Source: Cupriavidus necator
GTDB lineage: Bacteria > Pseudomonadota > Gammaproteobacteria > Burkholderiales > Burkholderiaceae
Length of the DNA: 64,000 nucleotides
Direction of reading: 5' to 3'
NCBI GenBank assembly: GCA_022041995.1
Contig: CP074390.1
Span: forward strand, 1,302,001 to 1,366,000
Of this stretch, positions 29,995 to 38,099 are shown piece after piece. A program made the position numbers and the translations under genes. The notes under the pieces are model-generated. The model had not been told where the DNA came from. It did no database searches and worked only from the letters and a program-made list of their open reading frames with translations. Position 1 is the first letter of the stretch. Each line of letters opens with the position of its first letter.

Positions 29995-31422
29995 ATGAAT
30001 AAGACCTTACTGGCATCGGCGATTGCGCTGGCATTTGGCGCTGGCCAAGCCTTGGCGAACCCGACCAACAACGCCGACGATAGCGGGACCACTAATACCC
30101 AAAACGCGACCGCGACTTCCACGCAGAACGGCAGTGGCCCCGCAGCCAATGAAAACGCAGTTGCTGTGCAGGCCAATGACAGCAGCACCACCACGAGAAC
30201 CAGTACCCGGACCTCAACCCGGACCAGCACAAATACCAACTCCAAGAACCGCACAGATCAGGATATGAGCGGCTATGGCAATGCGGCCGCGGCCAATGGC
30301 AGCACGGCTACCGCCAACTTCTCCAACGCGTTCAATACGAGCAAGGCGCTGGCGATCAGCAAGCTGGAGGGCTATGTATCCGGTAACACCATCGCAGCGA
30401 TGGGCAACCGTGCCGGCAACTGGGGTGACGTCAATGGCGGCCTCGGTGGCAAGGGCGGCAGGGGCATTGGCGGCGTCGGCAACGGCGGCAACGGCGGCAA
30501 CGGCGGCAACGGCGGCAACGGCGGGAGCGGCGGCAGCGCCACCAACGGCAGCGCCACCAACGGCGCAGCCACCAACTATGGCGCACGCGCGGGTAGCGGC
30601 GGCGACGGCGGCACTGCGACTGGCTCGGCTGGCGATGGCGGCAATGCCAGGTCGGCTGGCGGCGACGCGCTCAGCGCGGCGGCCACCCGGGGCGGCAGCG
30701 GCGGCGACGCTATTGGCGCGGGCGGACGCGCTCTGAGCGCTTCGCTTGGCGCCGGCGGTCGCGGCGGCAGTGCACTCGGTGCCAGCCTTGGCCTGGGCGG
30801 CGCTGCGGGCTCGACAGGTGGGTCCAGCGGCAACGGTGGCGCCGGTAACGACACGGTCGGCGCGGGCGGGGCAGCCGGTGCAGCGACTGCCGCCGGTTCT
30901 GCCGGCGCGGGCACGGGGACTGGCGGTGCGGGCGGCGCCGGAACGTCGGCGGCTAGCGCAACCGGCGGTGCCGGCTCCGGTACCGGCGGTGCGGGTGGCG
31001 CAGGCGGCACAGGAACCTCGACGGCCACGGGTGGCGCGTCCACCAGCACGGGCGGCGGTGGCGGCTCGCAAGCGAGCGTTGGCGGTGCGGGCGGCGCAGG
31101 TGGTGCGGCCACGAACGGCAGCGCTTCGAGTTCGGCGACCAACGGTAGCGCCACGGCTGGCAATGGTGCGACGGGTGCTGTCGGTGCTACCGGTGGCGCT
31201 GGCGGCGTTGGCAACGGCGGCACCGGCAACGGTGCAGTCGGCGGCGCTGGCGGAGCTGGCGGAACCGTGGCGGTCTCTGCCGGCACATTCAGCCTGTCCA
31301 ACGTGATGACCAGCGTCGGCCAGACCGCCGCGGGCATCATGGTCGCCAACCAGAACCTTGGCGCAGCTTCGCTGGTTCAACAGAGCGTCAACGTGCAGGC
31401 CAACCTGACCGTCGGCCACTAA
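29995..31422 (+). CDS. Secreted Gly-rich repeat protein of a fibre-like export locus
   Basis: 475 aa. A Sec signal peptide (MNKTLLASAIALAFGAGQALA) is followed by an Asn/Thr-rich segment with an RTST repeat (about 65-85). A long region (about 145-435) of GGxGG, GNGG, GAGG and NGSAT repeats, without Cys, resembles PGRS or other glycine-rich surface proteins. The last 40 residues are non-repetitive (FSLSNVMTSVGQTAAG...NVQANLTVGH) and may be a secretion or assembly tag. GGGAG precedes ATG 29995. It heads five + strand genes encoding a C39 peptidase and a coiled-coil beta-barrel, so it is the probable main structural product. It is not homologous by eye to FapC or CsgA. Confidence 0.8.
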   Translation: MNKTLLASAIALAFGAGQALANPTNNADDSGTTNTQNATATSTQNGSGPAANENAVAVQANDSSTTTRTSTRTSTRTSTNTNSKNRTDQDMSGYGNAAAANGSTATANFSNAFNTSKALAISKLEGYVSGNTIAAMGNRAGNWGDVNGGLGGKGGRGIGGVGNGGNGGNGGNGGNGGSGGSATNGSATNGAATNYGARAGSGGDGGTATGSAGDGGNARSAGGDALSAAATRGGSGGDAIGAGGRALSASLGAGGRGGSALGASLGLGGAAGSTGGSSGNGGAGNDTVGAGGAAGAATAAGSAGAGTGTGGAGGAGTSAASATGGAGSGTGGAGGAGGTGTSTATGGASTSTGGGGGSQASVGGAGGAGGAATNGSASSSATNGSATAGNGATGAVGATGGAGGVGNGGTGNGAVGGAGGAGGTVAVSAGTFSLSNVMTSVGQTAAGIMVANQNLGAASLVQQSVNVQANLTVGH

Positions 31423-31622
31423 GACGTGAGCCGGGCCGGCCGGCCAGCCATATCCAGCCTCTGACGGATGGGCGGGCCGGTCGGTGCCGGTGCAAGTCTT
31501 CAAGCCGACAGGGGGCATCCCGGCGAGCGATTCGCGCAGGGATGCCTGCCTGGCACAACCTGTAAGTTCCGCCGCGGCTGGCCGGATGGGGCTGGCCGCG
31601 GCGGGCATGGAGGAGACGCATC

Positions 31623-32018
31623 ATGCAACCGATTCACACTGCTGTCACGGCGCTGACAGCAGCATTTCTGGCCTGGCCGTTCATGCAGGCTCAGGCAGGA
31701 CCGCTGGCGGGCGATGCCGCCGTGCCAGCGCCTGTCGCTGCGGTGACCCCGGCGGCGAGCAATCCTTTTGGCTCGGCCGCGGTCGCTGTCGCGAGCGACA
31801 AGCTTGATGGCGTGCGCGGTGGTGCGGAGGTGGTGGTCAACGACATGCGGCTGCATGGCACGGTGGCGGACAACGCCGCGGTCCATACGCTGTCCGGCAC
31901 CAACATGATCACGGAAGGCGCCTTCGCGAATTCGGCGGGCATCCCGACCGCCATCCAGAACTCGGGCAACAACGTGTTGATCCAGAACGCCACCATCGTC
32001 AACGTCCAGTTCAAGTGA
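31623..32018 (+). CDS. Small exported protein with double-glycine motif and IQN segments
   Basis: 131 aa. The signal peptide is residues 1-25 (ending MQAQA-G). A DKLDGVRGG motif at 59-67 matches the double-glycine processing sites cleaved by C39 peptidases (hydrophobic at -4, GG at -2/-1). The part after GG, about 64 residues, is rich in Asn and beta-prone (AIQNSGNNVLIQNATIVNVQF), reminiscent of amyloid subunit repeats. GGAGGAG precedes ATG 31623. The stop overlaps the start of the C39 peptidase gene. No named family is recognised; an export-cleaved fibre subunit is inferred. Confidence 0.78.
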   Translation: MQPIHTAVTALTAAFLAWPFMQAQAGPLAGDAAVPAPVAAVTPAASNPFGSAAVAVASDKLDGVRGGAEVVVNDMRLHGTVADNAAVHTLSGTNMITEGAFANSAGIPTAIQNSGNNVLIQNATIVNVQFK

Positions 32019-32716
32019 TGAAGATGCTTCAACGACTGCTGCGGGCGCTGCCCTTTGTCCTGGCCCTGGGCGGTACCCCGCCGGCACTGGCTGACCGGGT
32101 CAGCATCTACGGGCCTGTCGGCGAGTATTACAGCGTGCCGGTAACAAGCCTGCGCGAAGCACGCTTCAAGACCACGATCCGCCAGCAATACGATTTCAGC
32201 TGCGGCTCGGCCGCGGTGGCAACCCTGCTGACCTACCAGTACGGGCAACCGGTCAGCGAGGAACTGGTTTTTGCCAACATGTTCGTCAATGGCGACCGGG
32301 CCAAGATCCGGGAGGAGGGATTCTCCCTGCTGGATATGAAGCGCTATCTGGCGTCGCAGGGGTTCCTGGCCGACGGGTATGAACTGCCGCTGTCGAAGCT
32401 CGAGGAAACAAAGATCCCCGCGATCGTGCTGATCGTCGAGAACGGCTACCACCATTTCGTGGTGGTGAAAGGCGTCAGCGGCGATCGCGTGCTGATCGGC
32501 GATCCGGCGCGCGGCACGCGCTCCATCTCGCGCGAACACTTCGAGAGCATCTGGGAAAGCCAGTTGCTGTTCGTGATCCATAACCGGACCGAGCAGGCCC
32601 GGTTCAACCTGGCGGCCGACTGGCGCGTAGCGCCATCAGGCCCTTACTGGATGGGAGTCAACCGGGACAGCCTGTTCTTCACCGTCATGCCAAAGCATGG
32701 CGCCAGCGATTTCTGA
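32018..32716 (+). CDS. Periplasmic C39-family cysteine peptidase (FapD-like)
   Basis: 232 aa with a signal peptide (residues 1-25, ending PPALA-D). The papain-like C39 catalytic set is complete: Gln57, Cys62 in QYDFSCGSAAV, His145/146 in NGYHHFVVV, and Asp162 in IGDPARG. C39 domains cut after Gly-Gly. Most are the N-terminal part of ABC exporters, but this one is stand-alone and exported, as in FapD of the Pseudomonas functional-amyloid operon. Genes on both sides encode proteins with GG motifs, its likely substrates. Start ATG 32018 overlaps the preceding stop; GTG 32015 is an alternative. Confidence 0.9.
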   Translation: MKMLQRLLRALPFVLALGGTPPALADRVSIYGPVGEYYSVPVTSLREARFKTTIRQQYDFSCGSAAVATLLTYQYGQPVSEELVFANMFVNGDRAKIREEGFSLLDMKRYLASQGFLADGYELPLSKLEETKIPAIVLIVENGYHHFVVVKGVSGDRVLIGDPARGTRSISREHFESIWESQLLFVIHNRTEQARFNLAADWRVAPSGPYWMGVNRDSLFFTVMPKHGASDF

Positions 32717-32726
32717 GGAACACATC

Positions 32727-33584
32727 ATGTTCGAGACATCCGCCCCGAATACCACCGCCTGCCGCAGCAGGGGAGCCGGTACGGCGACTGCAGCGGTCCT
32801 GTTCGGCGCCGGCATGGCATGTGCCAGCGCCGCGCAGGCGAGCGAGCAGCCGCTGCCGGACGCCCTTGACGCGGCCGCGGTTCCTGCACAGACTGTATTG
32901 GACACGCAAGAGAACAAGCAAGACCAAGCACTGGCTGCCGCTACCCATGGCAGCATGGCTGGCTGGAAACCGGTCTCCGAAGACAAGCTGGATGAAATGC
33001 GCGGCGGCTTTGACGCCGGCGGACTGCAGGTCTCGTTCGGAATCGAACGCGCGGTGTATGTCAATGGAGCCCTGGTGGTGGCCACGAGCATTAACATACC
33101 GGACATTGCGCGCATCACCAGCGACCAGGCCACGAAGCTGGCTTCTGCACTCGGGCCGGCCATTGTGAGCAATACGTATGCTGACGTGAACAGCGCGATG
33201 GCGGGCAACCCGGCCACGGCGGGCGTTCAGCTAGGCAGCAATGGAAGCAGCAGCGCAGGTGCAGCGGGAACGGCGGTGGCATCGAACGGAGCATCGGCAA
33301 GCAGCGCCGGTGCGGCCGGCCTGCCGTCAACCGCGGTGACGACGCCAACCGGCCAGGTCGTTACCAACGGGCTGCTGGCGGTAATCCAGAACGGCGCGGG
33401 CAATTCCGCGGCGGTGGCCAATGGAACGTCGCCGATGACCGTAATCCAGAACACCTTGAACAACCAGAGTATCCGGAGCCTGATGACAATCGACACGAGT
33501 GTGAATACGCTCCAGGCATTCCGGTCACAGGTCGCCAACGCAACGCTGAACAACGTGCTGCTGCGAGCCGCCAGCATGAGGTAG
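32727..33584 (+). CDS. Exported protein with double-glycine motif, possible fibre subunit
   Basis: 285 aa. The N-terminus (residues about 10-38) is a long, Arg-containing signal-like region ending ASAAQA-S. DKLDEMRGG at 86-94 is nearly the same as the motif in the 131-aa protein and fits a C39 site (consensus E/D-x-L-x-x-I/M-x-G-G). After GG follow about 190 residues rich in Ser, Asn and Ala, with two VIQN blocks (AVIQNGAGNSAAV and TVIQNTLNNQSI) like those of bacterial amyloid subunits. It lies 10 nt after the peptidase gene with GAGGA before ATG. No named family is recognised. Confidence 0.78.
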   Translation: MFETSAPNTTACRSRGAGTATAAVLFGAGMACASAAQASEQPLPDALDAAAVPAQTVLDTQENKQDQALAAATHGSMAGWKPVSEDKLDEMRGGFDAGGLQVSFGIERAVYVNGALVVATSINIPDIARITSDQATKLASALGPAIVSNTYADVNSAMAGNPATAGVQLGSNGSSSAGAAGTAVASNGASASSAGAAGLPSTAVTTPTGQVVTNGLLAVIQNGAGNSAAVANGTSPMTVIQNTLNNQSIRSLMTIDTSVNTLQAFRSQVANATLNNVLLRAASMR

Positions 33585-33668
33585 GAGTAGCCGTAACCGT
33601 TGCTTTGACGCGCAGGAGGTAGCGCGCGCCTGCAAGATCCAGTCTGCCGTCCCGGGGAGGAAGACGTC

Positions 33669-35078
33669 ATGAAGAAGCGGTCGATGCAGGGCATCCGCAG
33701 CGCCGGGTGCTCGACGTTGCTGTTGCTTGGAGGCCTGGCGCACGCCCAGACCACACTCGAGGCGGGGCCACCTTCCGCCGGGCTGGAATCCTTGCAGAAC
33801 CAGTTGGCCGAGCAGGCCAGCCAGCTCGACGCCATGAAGCGCGCGCTCGCCGAGCAGGAAGCGTTGATCCGTGAGCTGCGCAGCGTGATTGGGCCGGAGG
33901 TGCTGTCCCGCAAGCGCGGCGGCGCCGGGCCCGGCGTCACGCCGATGGATAACGCCACCAACGCCGCGGCCGCCGCGGCCGGCTCCAGCGCAACGCAGGG
34001 CGTGCCCAATGCGGTCACGTCGCCGCAGGCGACCCAGGGAGACCAGCCGCAGCAGGGCGAATCGACGTACCAGCAGGTGGTCGCGGACGAGCCGGTGGGC
34101 AGGCCGCCCGAGCGCGATACGCGCCCGCCCGAAATCGCGCCGATCACGGAACAGCCGGGCGTACTGACGGCGCAGGGCAAGCTCGTGATCGAACCCGGCT
34201 TCCAGTACGGCTATTCGTCGAACAACCGCGTGGCGCTGGTCGGCTATTCGATCATCCCGGCCCTCCTTATCGGCCTGATTGACGTGCGTGAGGTCAAGAC
34301 CTCGACTTACATCCCATCGGTTGCGTTCCGCTACGGCATCACCAAGCGGCTGGAGATCGAAGCCAAGGTACCCTATGTGCATAGCTCCGGTTCCACCGTC
34401 AGCCGCGAAGTGTTCACCGGTACCGCAGTCGACCGCGTGTTCAATGCCAGCGGCAGCGGCATTGGCGATGTCGAGGCGACGGTGCGCTACCAGCTCAACT
34501 ATGGCAGCGAGAAGCTCCCCTACTTCATCGGCTGGCTGCGCTACAAGTCGAATACCGGCAAGGATCCGTTTGAAGTTGTCACCGACTGCGTGACGCGCTG
34601 CGTGGGTAATGCCACCGGCACCGGCCTGCCGCTGGGGCTGCCAACCGGCACCGGCTTCCAGGCGATCCAGCCCGGCATCACCTGGCTGCTGCCGACTGAC
34701 CCGGCCGTGTTCTTCGGCACCTTCAGCTATCTGCACAACTTCGCGCGCGACAACGTGAGCCGCACCGTGCTGAACGGCGAGAAGGAACCGCTGGGCAAGA
34801 TCGCGCCGGGTGACATCTTCGAGTTCAGTTTCGGCATGGGCCTGGCGCTGAACGAGCGCGCTTCATTCAGTATTGGCTATGACCAGAGCATCATCTGGCC
34901 GACCAAGCAGAACGGCCAGACCGTGCCGGGCTCGGTGCGCGTGACCCAGGGCACCTTGCTGGTGGGCTATTCGTACCGCTTCAACAACCGCTACACGCTG
35001 AACCTTTCAGTGGGTGCGGGGCTGACCCGCGACACCCCCGACCTTCAGGTGAATGTGCGCCTGCCGATCACTTTCTGA
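33669..35078 (+). CDS. Outer-membrane coiled-coil/beta-barrel exporter (FapF-like)
   Basis: 469 aa. A signal peptide (residues 1-26, ending LAHA-Q) is followed by a heptad coiled coil (about 38-72, LESLQNQLAEQASQLDAMKRAL), a Pro/Gln-rich linker (about 85-165), and a C-terminal domain of alternating amphipathic strands ending LPITF with terminal Phe, typical of an outer-membrane barrel. This order (coiled coil, linker, barrel) is that of FapF, the pore of the Pseudomonas amyloid system; related barrels are often annotated as Phenol_MetA_deg or transporter. It would export the fibre proteins. A strong hairpin follows. Confidence 0.85.
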   Translation: MKKRSMQGIRSAGCSTLLLLGGLAHAQTTLEAGPPSAGLESLQNQLAEQASQLDAMKRALAEQEALIRELRSVIGPEVLSRKRGGAGPGVTPMDNATNAAAAAAGSSATQGVPNAVTSPQATQGDQPQQGESTYQQVVADEPVGRPPERDTRPPEIAPITEQPGVLTAQGKLVIEPGFQYGYSSNNRVALVGYSIIPALLIGLIDVREVKTSTYIPSVAFRYGITKRLEIEAKVPYVHSSGSTVSREVFTGTAVDRVFNASGSGIGDVEATVRYQLNYGSEKLPYFIGWLRYKSNTGKDPFEVVTDCVTRCVGNATGTGLPLGLPTGTGFQAIQPGITWLLPTDPAVFFGTFSYLHNFARDNVSRTVLNGEKEPLGKIAPGDIFEFSFGMGLALNERASFSIGYDQSIIWPTKQNGQTVPGSVRVTQGTLLVGYSYRFNNRYTLNLSVGAGLTRDTPDLQVNVRLPITF

Positions 35079-35110
35079 TGCGCTTTTCCACGCATTTCCG
35101 TCCGACGTGA

Positions 35111-35138
35111 CGCGTGCCCCGCATGTGCGGGGCACGCG
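35111..35138 (+). terminator. GC-rich stem-loop after fibre-export locus
   Basis: A perfect 12-bp stem CGCGTGCCCCGC with loop ATGT lies 33 nt after the barrel gene. No T-run follows, so termination efficiency is uncertain. Confidence 0.55.
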
Positions 35139-35291
35139 TGCGCATCACATCCGCGGACAGGGTGCGCAGGCGCGGAAACGCGCCTTGCGCTGGCCCCTTG
35201 AACGGCGTACAAAGAAATAACCCGCGCCGCCAGCGGTACTTTCTCACCAGGTTCAAACTCACTGTGGCGCGGCCTGAAAAAGGAGAGAGAC

Positions 35292-35804
35292 ATGCGCAAA
35301 CGCATCTTCTGGTTGTTGCCAGACCTGGCGAGTGCCCGCCGCACCATGGACGACCTGCTGCTGGCCCGCCTCGAGAACCGCCACATCCACTTCGTGGCGC
35401 GCGACGGCTCCGACATGACGGGCCTGCATGAAGCCAACCTGTTCCAGACCTCCGACATCGTGCATGCCGCCGAGATGGGCCTGATGGTGGGCGGCGGCGT
35501 GGGCGTCGTGGCCGGCGTGGTGGTAGCGATGTTCCCGATCGTCAGCGACACCCCGCAGTGGGGCCTCGTCGGCGTGCTGGCGGTGCTGGGCGCGGTGTTT
35601 GGCGCATGGGCTTCAAGCATGATCGGCAGCTCGGCACCCAACAGCCGGCTGCGTGCATTCGAGAAGGACATCGAGGCCGGCAAGATCCTGCTGATGGTCG
35701 ACGTTCCGCGCGGCCGTGTCGAGGAAATCGAAACCCTGCTCGCGAACGCGCATCCGGAAGCCAGCTTTGCCGGGTTGGACCCGGCTGTGCCGGCTTTCCC
35801 CTGA
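35292..35804 (+). CDS. DUF1269-family membrane protein
   Basis: 170 aa. The N-terminal ferredoxin-like domain (IFWLLPDLASARRTMDDLLLARLENRHIHFVAR) is followed by two membrane segments (about 60-82 and 92-112, with VGGGVGVVAGVVVAMFPIV) and a C-terminal repeat of the fold (GKILLMVDVPRGRVEEIETLL). This matches the DUF1269 family, small inner-membrane proteins of unknown function. AAAGGAGAG precedes ATG. It is separated from the fibre locus by a hairpin and probably has its own promoter. Confidence 0.82.
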   Translation: MRKRIFWLLPDLASARRTMDDLLLARLENRHIHFVARDGSDMTGLHEANLFQTSDIVHAAEMGLMVGGGVGVVAGVVVAMFPIVSDTPQWGLVGVLAVLGAVFGAWASSMIGSSAPNSRLRAFEKDIEAGKILLMVDVPRGRVEEIETLLANAHPEASFAGLDPAVPAFP

Positions 35805-35905
35805 GCCGTCGGCTGATCGCCGCCGGTTGTCGTTCGGCGCTCTCGCATCTCTTTCCGCGCGCCCTTGCGGCGCGCCCTGACGCGCATCCTTTAGCGCGCC
35901 CCGGC

Positions 35906-35939
35906 TCACACCGGAACTGCCTGCGCGGTTCCGGTGTGA
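35906..35939. terminator. Stem-loop after DUF1269 gene
   Basis: TCACACCGGAAC and its exact complement are separated by 10 nt, about 100 nt after the stop of the DUF1269 gene. It is likely a terminator or processing structure; no T-run follows. Confidence 0.45.
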
Positions 35940-36078
35940 TGCCGCTGCAACACTCCGATTTTTCCCAGTTTGCCCCCATGAGACGCATGCGGTAACTTGC
36001 ATGACGGCGCACGGTCGTGCATGCCGTGCCGCAATAAAACGATGAAATCAGCCGGACAGGCGCAAGGGGGTCGAGACA

Positions 36079-37215
36079 ATGAAAGCAAAATGGATCGCGT
36101 GCGGCATGCTGGCCGCCACGCTGGGATGGGCCGCGCAGACGGCCCTGGCGGAACCGGGCGTGACCCGCAACACCATCCGCATCGGCCAGTCGGCCGGCGT
36201 AACCGGTCCGGTGGCCGGTTCGGTCAAGGAGCAGATTGCCGGCGCGCAGGTGTACCTGCGCACCATCAACGCCAGCGGCGGCGTGGCCGGGCGGCGCATC
36301 GAACTGGTGACCCTCGATGACGGCTTCGATGCCAAGCGCACGCCGGACAATGTGCGCAAGCTGATCGACGAGGACAAGGTGTTCGCGCTCTTCATGGTGC
36401 GCGGCACGCCGCAGAACGAAAGCATCCTGCCCATCATCGCCGCGCAGAAGGTGCCGCTGGTGGCGCCGCTGACCGGCGCCATCACGCTGCACCGGCCGGT
36501 GAACCGCTACGTGTTCAACGTGCGCGCCAAGTACCAGGACGAGGTGGCGCGCGCGATCAACCACCTGGCCACATCGGGCATGAGCCGCATCGGCATCTTC
36601 TACGCCAACGACGGCTTTGGCCGGGACGTGCTCGAAGGCTACAGCACCGCGTTGCAGGCGCGCGGCGTGCAGCCGGCGGCGACGGCAAGCTTTGCCCGGC
36701 CCATGGGCGACATCACCCAGAGCGTGGCCGCCATGAACAAGGCCAACCCGCAGGCGGTATTGGTGATCGGCTCGGGCTCCGAGGCGGCGCGCATCATCCG
36801 CGAGCTGCGCCGCGCCGGCAGCGAGGCACAGTTCGTCACGCTGTCCAACAATGCGGCCGATTCCTTTATCCGTGAACTGGGCGACGACGCGCGCGGGCTG
36901 ATCATCACGCAGGTGGTGCCGGGCACCAACTCCAGCCAGATGACGCTGGCCAGCGAATACCGCAGCCTGGCCAAGCAGCAGGGCGTGGAGCCGTCCAACG
37001 CCGGCATGGAGGGCTTCATGTCGGCCAAGGTGCTGGTCGAAGGGCTGCGCCGCGCCGGCCCCGACCTGACGCGCGAGCGCCTGGTCACGGCGCTGGAAGG
37101 CATGCGCGACTATGACCTTGGCGGCATCCTGATCAGCTACAGCGCCGAGCGCCATACCGGCTCGTCGTTCGTGGAAATGTCGATCGTCTCGTCCACCGGC
37201 AAGCTGATCCGCTGA
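36079..37215 (+). CDS. ABC transporter substrate-binding protein, LivK-like
   Basis: 378 aa with signal peptide (ending TALA-E). It is a type I periplasmic binding protein of the Leu/Ile/Val group (Peripla_BP_6): IRIGQSAGVTGPVAG..., GRRIELVTLDDGFD, and IFYANDGFGRDVLEGY. These orphan proteins are abundant in Cupriavidus and bind amino acids, amides or aromatic acids. No permease or ATPase genes are adjacent. The next gene (SDR) follows after 36 nt on the same strand and may share the transcript. Confidence 0.92.
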   Translation: MKAKWIACGMLAATLGWAAQTALAEPGVTRNTIRIGQSAGVTGPVAGSVKEQIAGAQVYLRTINASGGVAGRRIELVTLDDGFDAKRTPDNVRKLIDEDKVFALFMVRGTPQNESILPIIAAQKVPLVAPLTGAITLHRPVNRYVFNVRAKYQDEVARAINHLATSGMSRIGIFYANDGFGRDVLEGYSTALQARGVQPAATASFARPMGDITQSVAAMNKANPQAVLVIGSGSEAARIIRELRRAGSEAQFVTLSNNAADSFIRELGDDARGLIITQVVPGTNSSQMTLASEYRSLAKQQGVEPSNAGMEGFMSAKVLVEGLRRAGPDLTRERLVTALEGMRDYDLGGILISYSAERHTGSSFVEMSIVSSTGKLIR

Positions 37216-37251
37216 AACCCGCGGGCAGGGGGCTGCGGTATAGTCCCCCGC

Positions 37252-38043
37252 ATGGCTACTCCTACCCCTTTCCCCGATTCCCGTACCCCGTTCTCGCTGC
37301 ACGGCCGCGTGGCGCTGGTGACCGGCGGCGCGCAGGGCCTGGGCCTGGCGATTGCCGCCGGGCTGGCCGATGCCGGTGCCCATGTGCTGGTGGTGGCGCG
37401 CAATGCGCAGCGCGTGCAAGAGGCCGTCGCCGCGCTAGCCGCGCGCGGCGGCAGCGCCGAGGCGCTGGTGCTCGATATCACCGATGAAGCCGCCGTGGCG
37501 GCCGCGTTCGATCGCATCGACGCCGCCCATGGCCGGCTCGATATCCTCGTCAACAACGCCGGCGCGCGCCACCGCAGCACCATGGCACAGCTCGATGCCG
37601 GCGACCTGCGCGCCATGCTCGAGACCAACCTGGTGGCGCCCTACGCGCTGTGCCGGCTCGCCGCGCAGCGCATGCGCCGAGGCGACTACGGACGCATCGT
37701 CAATGTGAGCTCGATCGCGGGCCAGGTCGCGCGCGCCGGCGACGTGCTCTACCCCGCCACCAAGGGCGGCCTGGATGCGCTCACGCGCGCCATGGCGGCC
37801 GACCTGGGGCGGCACGGCGTCACCGTCAACGCGATCGCCCCGGGCTACTTCGCCACCGAGCCCAACCAGGCCATGGTCGAGGACGAGAGCGTGGCCGAGT
37901 GGCTGCGCCAGCGCACCTCGCTGGGCCGCTGGGGCCAGCCGCAGGAAGTGGCGGGTGCGGTGGTGTTCCTGGCGTCGCCGGCCGCATCCTATGTCACCGG
38001 GCAGGTGCTGGCCGTCGATGGCGGCTATCTCGGGCACTTCTGA
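37252..38043 (+). CDS. SDR-family oxidoreductase
   Basis: 263 aa classical short-chain dehydrogenase/reductase. The cofactor motif TGGAQGLG is at 24-31, NNAG in ILVNNAGAR, catalytic Ser in IVNVSSIAG, and YxxxK in LYPATKGG (Tyr about 167). The C-terminus has the usual PGYFATEPNQAM and VLAVDGGYLGHF, close to gluconate 5-dehydrogenase or 3-oxoacyl-ACP reductase types. The substrate is unknown. It is convergent with a lysR gene; one copy of the dispersed repeat lies in the 56-bp gap. Confidence 0.9.
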   Translation: MATPTPFPDSRTPFSLHGRVALVTGGAQGLGLAIAAGLADAGAHVLVVARNAQRVQEAVAALAARGGSAEALVLDITDEAAVAAAFDRIDAAHGRLDILVNNAGARHRSTMAQLDAGDLRAMLETNLVAPYALCRLAAQRMRRGDYGRIVNVSSIAGQVARAGDVLYPATKGGLDALTRAMAADLGRHGVTVNAIAPGYFATEPNQAMVEDESVAEWLRQRTSLGRWGQPQEVAGAVVFLASPAASYVTGQVLAVDGGYLGHF

Positions 38044-38063
38044 GAGGCCCCGCCGGCAGCAAA

Positions 38064-38080
38064 GCGTACCCAATTCTGCG
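38064..38080 (+). repeat. Imperfect copy of dispersed 17-bp repeat
   Basis: GCGTACCCAATTCTGCG differs from the consensus GCGTACCCGTTTCTGCG at two positions and keeps the flanking AAA before and TGCC after it. It lies between convergent genes. Confidence 0.6.
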
Positions 38081-38099
38081 TGCCGCTCTTGCCGGGTTC

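Noticed and set aside
30470..30530. Short regular DNA repeats that could suggest a CRISPR array
   Set aside because: The repeat is GGCAACGGC coding for Gly-Asn-Gly inside a gene; there are no unique spacers or cas genes.
30214..31608. Long open frames on both strands across the Gly-rich gene
   Set aside because: They are side effects of GGC/GCC triplet repeats. Only the + frame from 29995 has a signal peptide and ribosome site.
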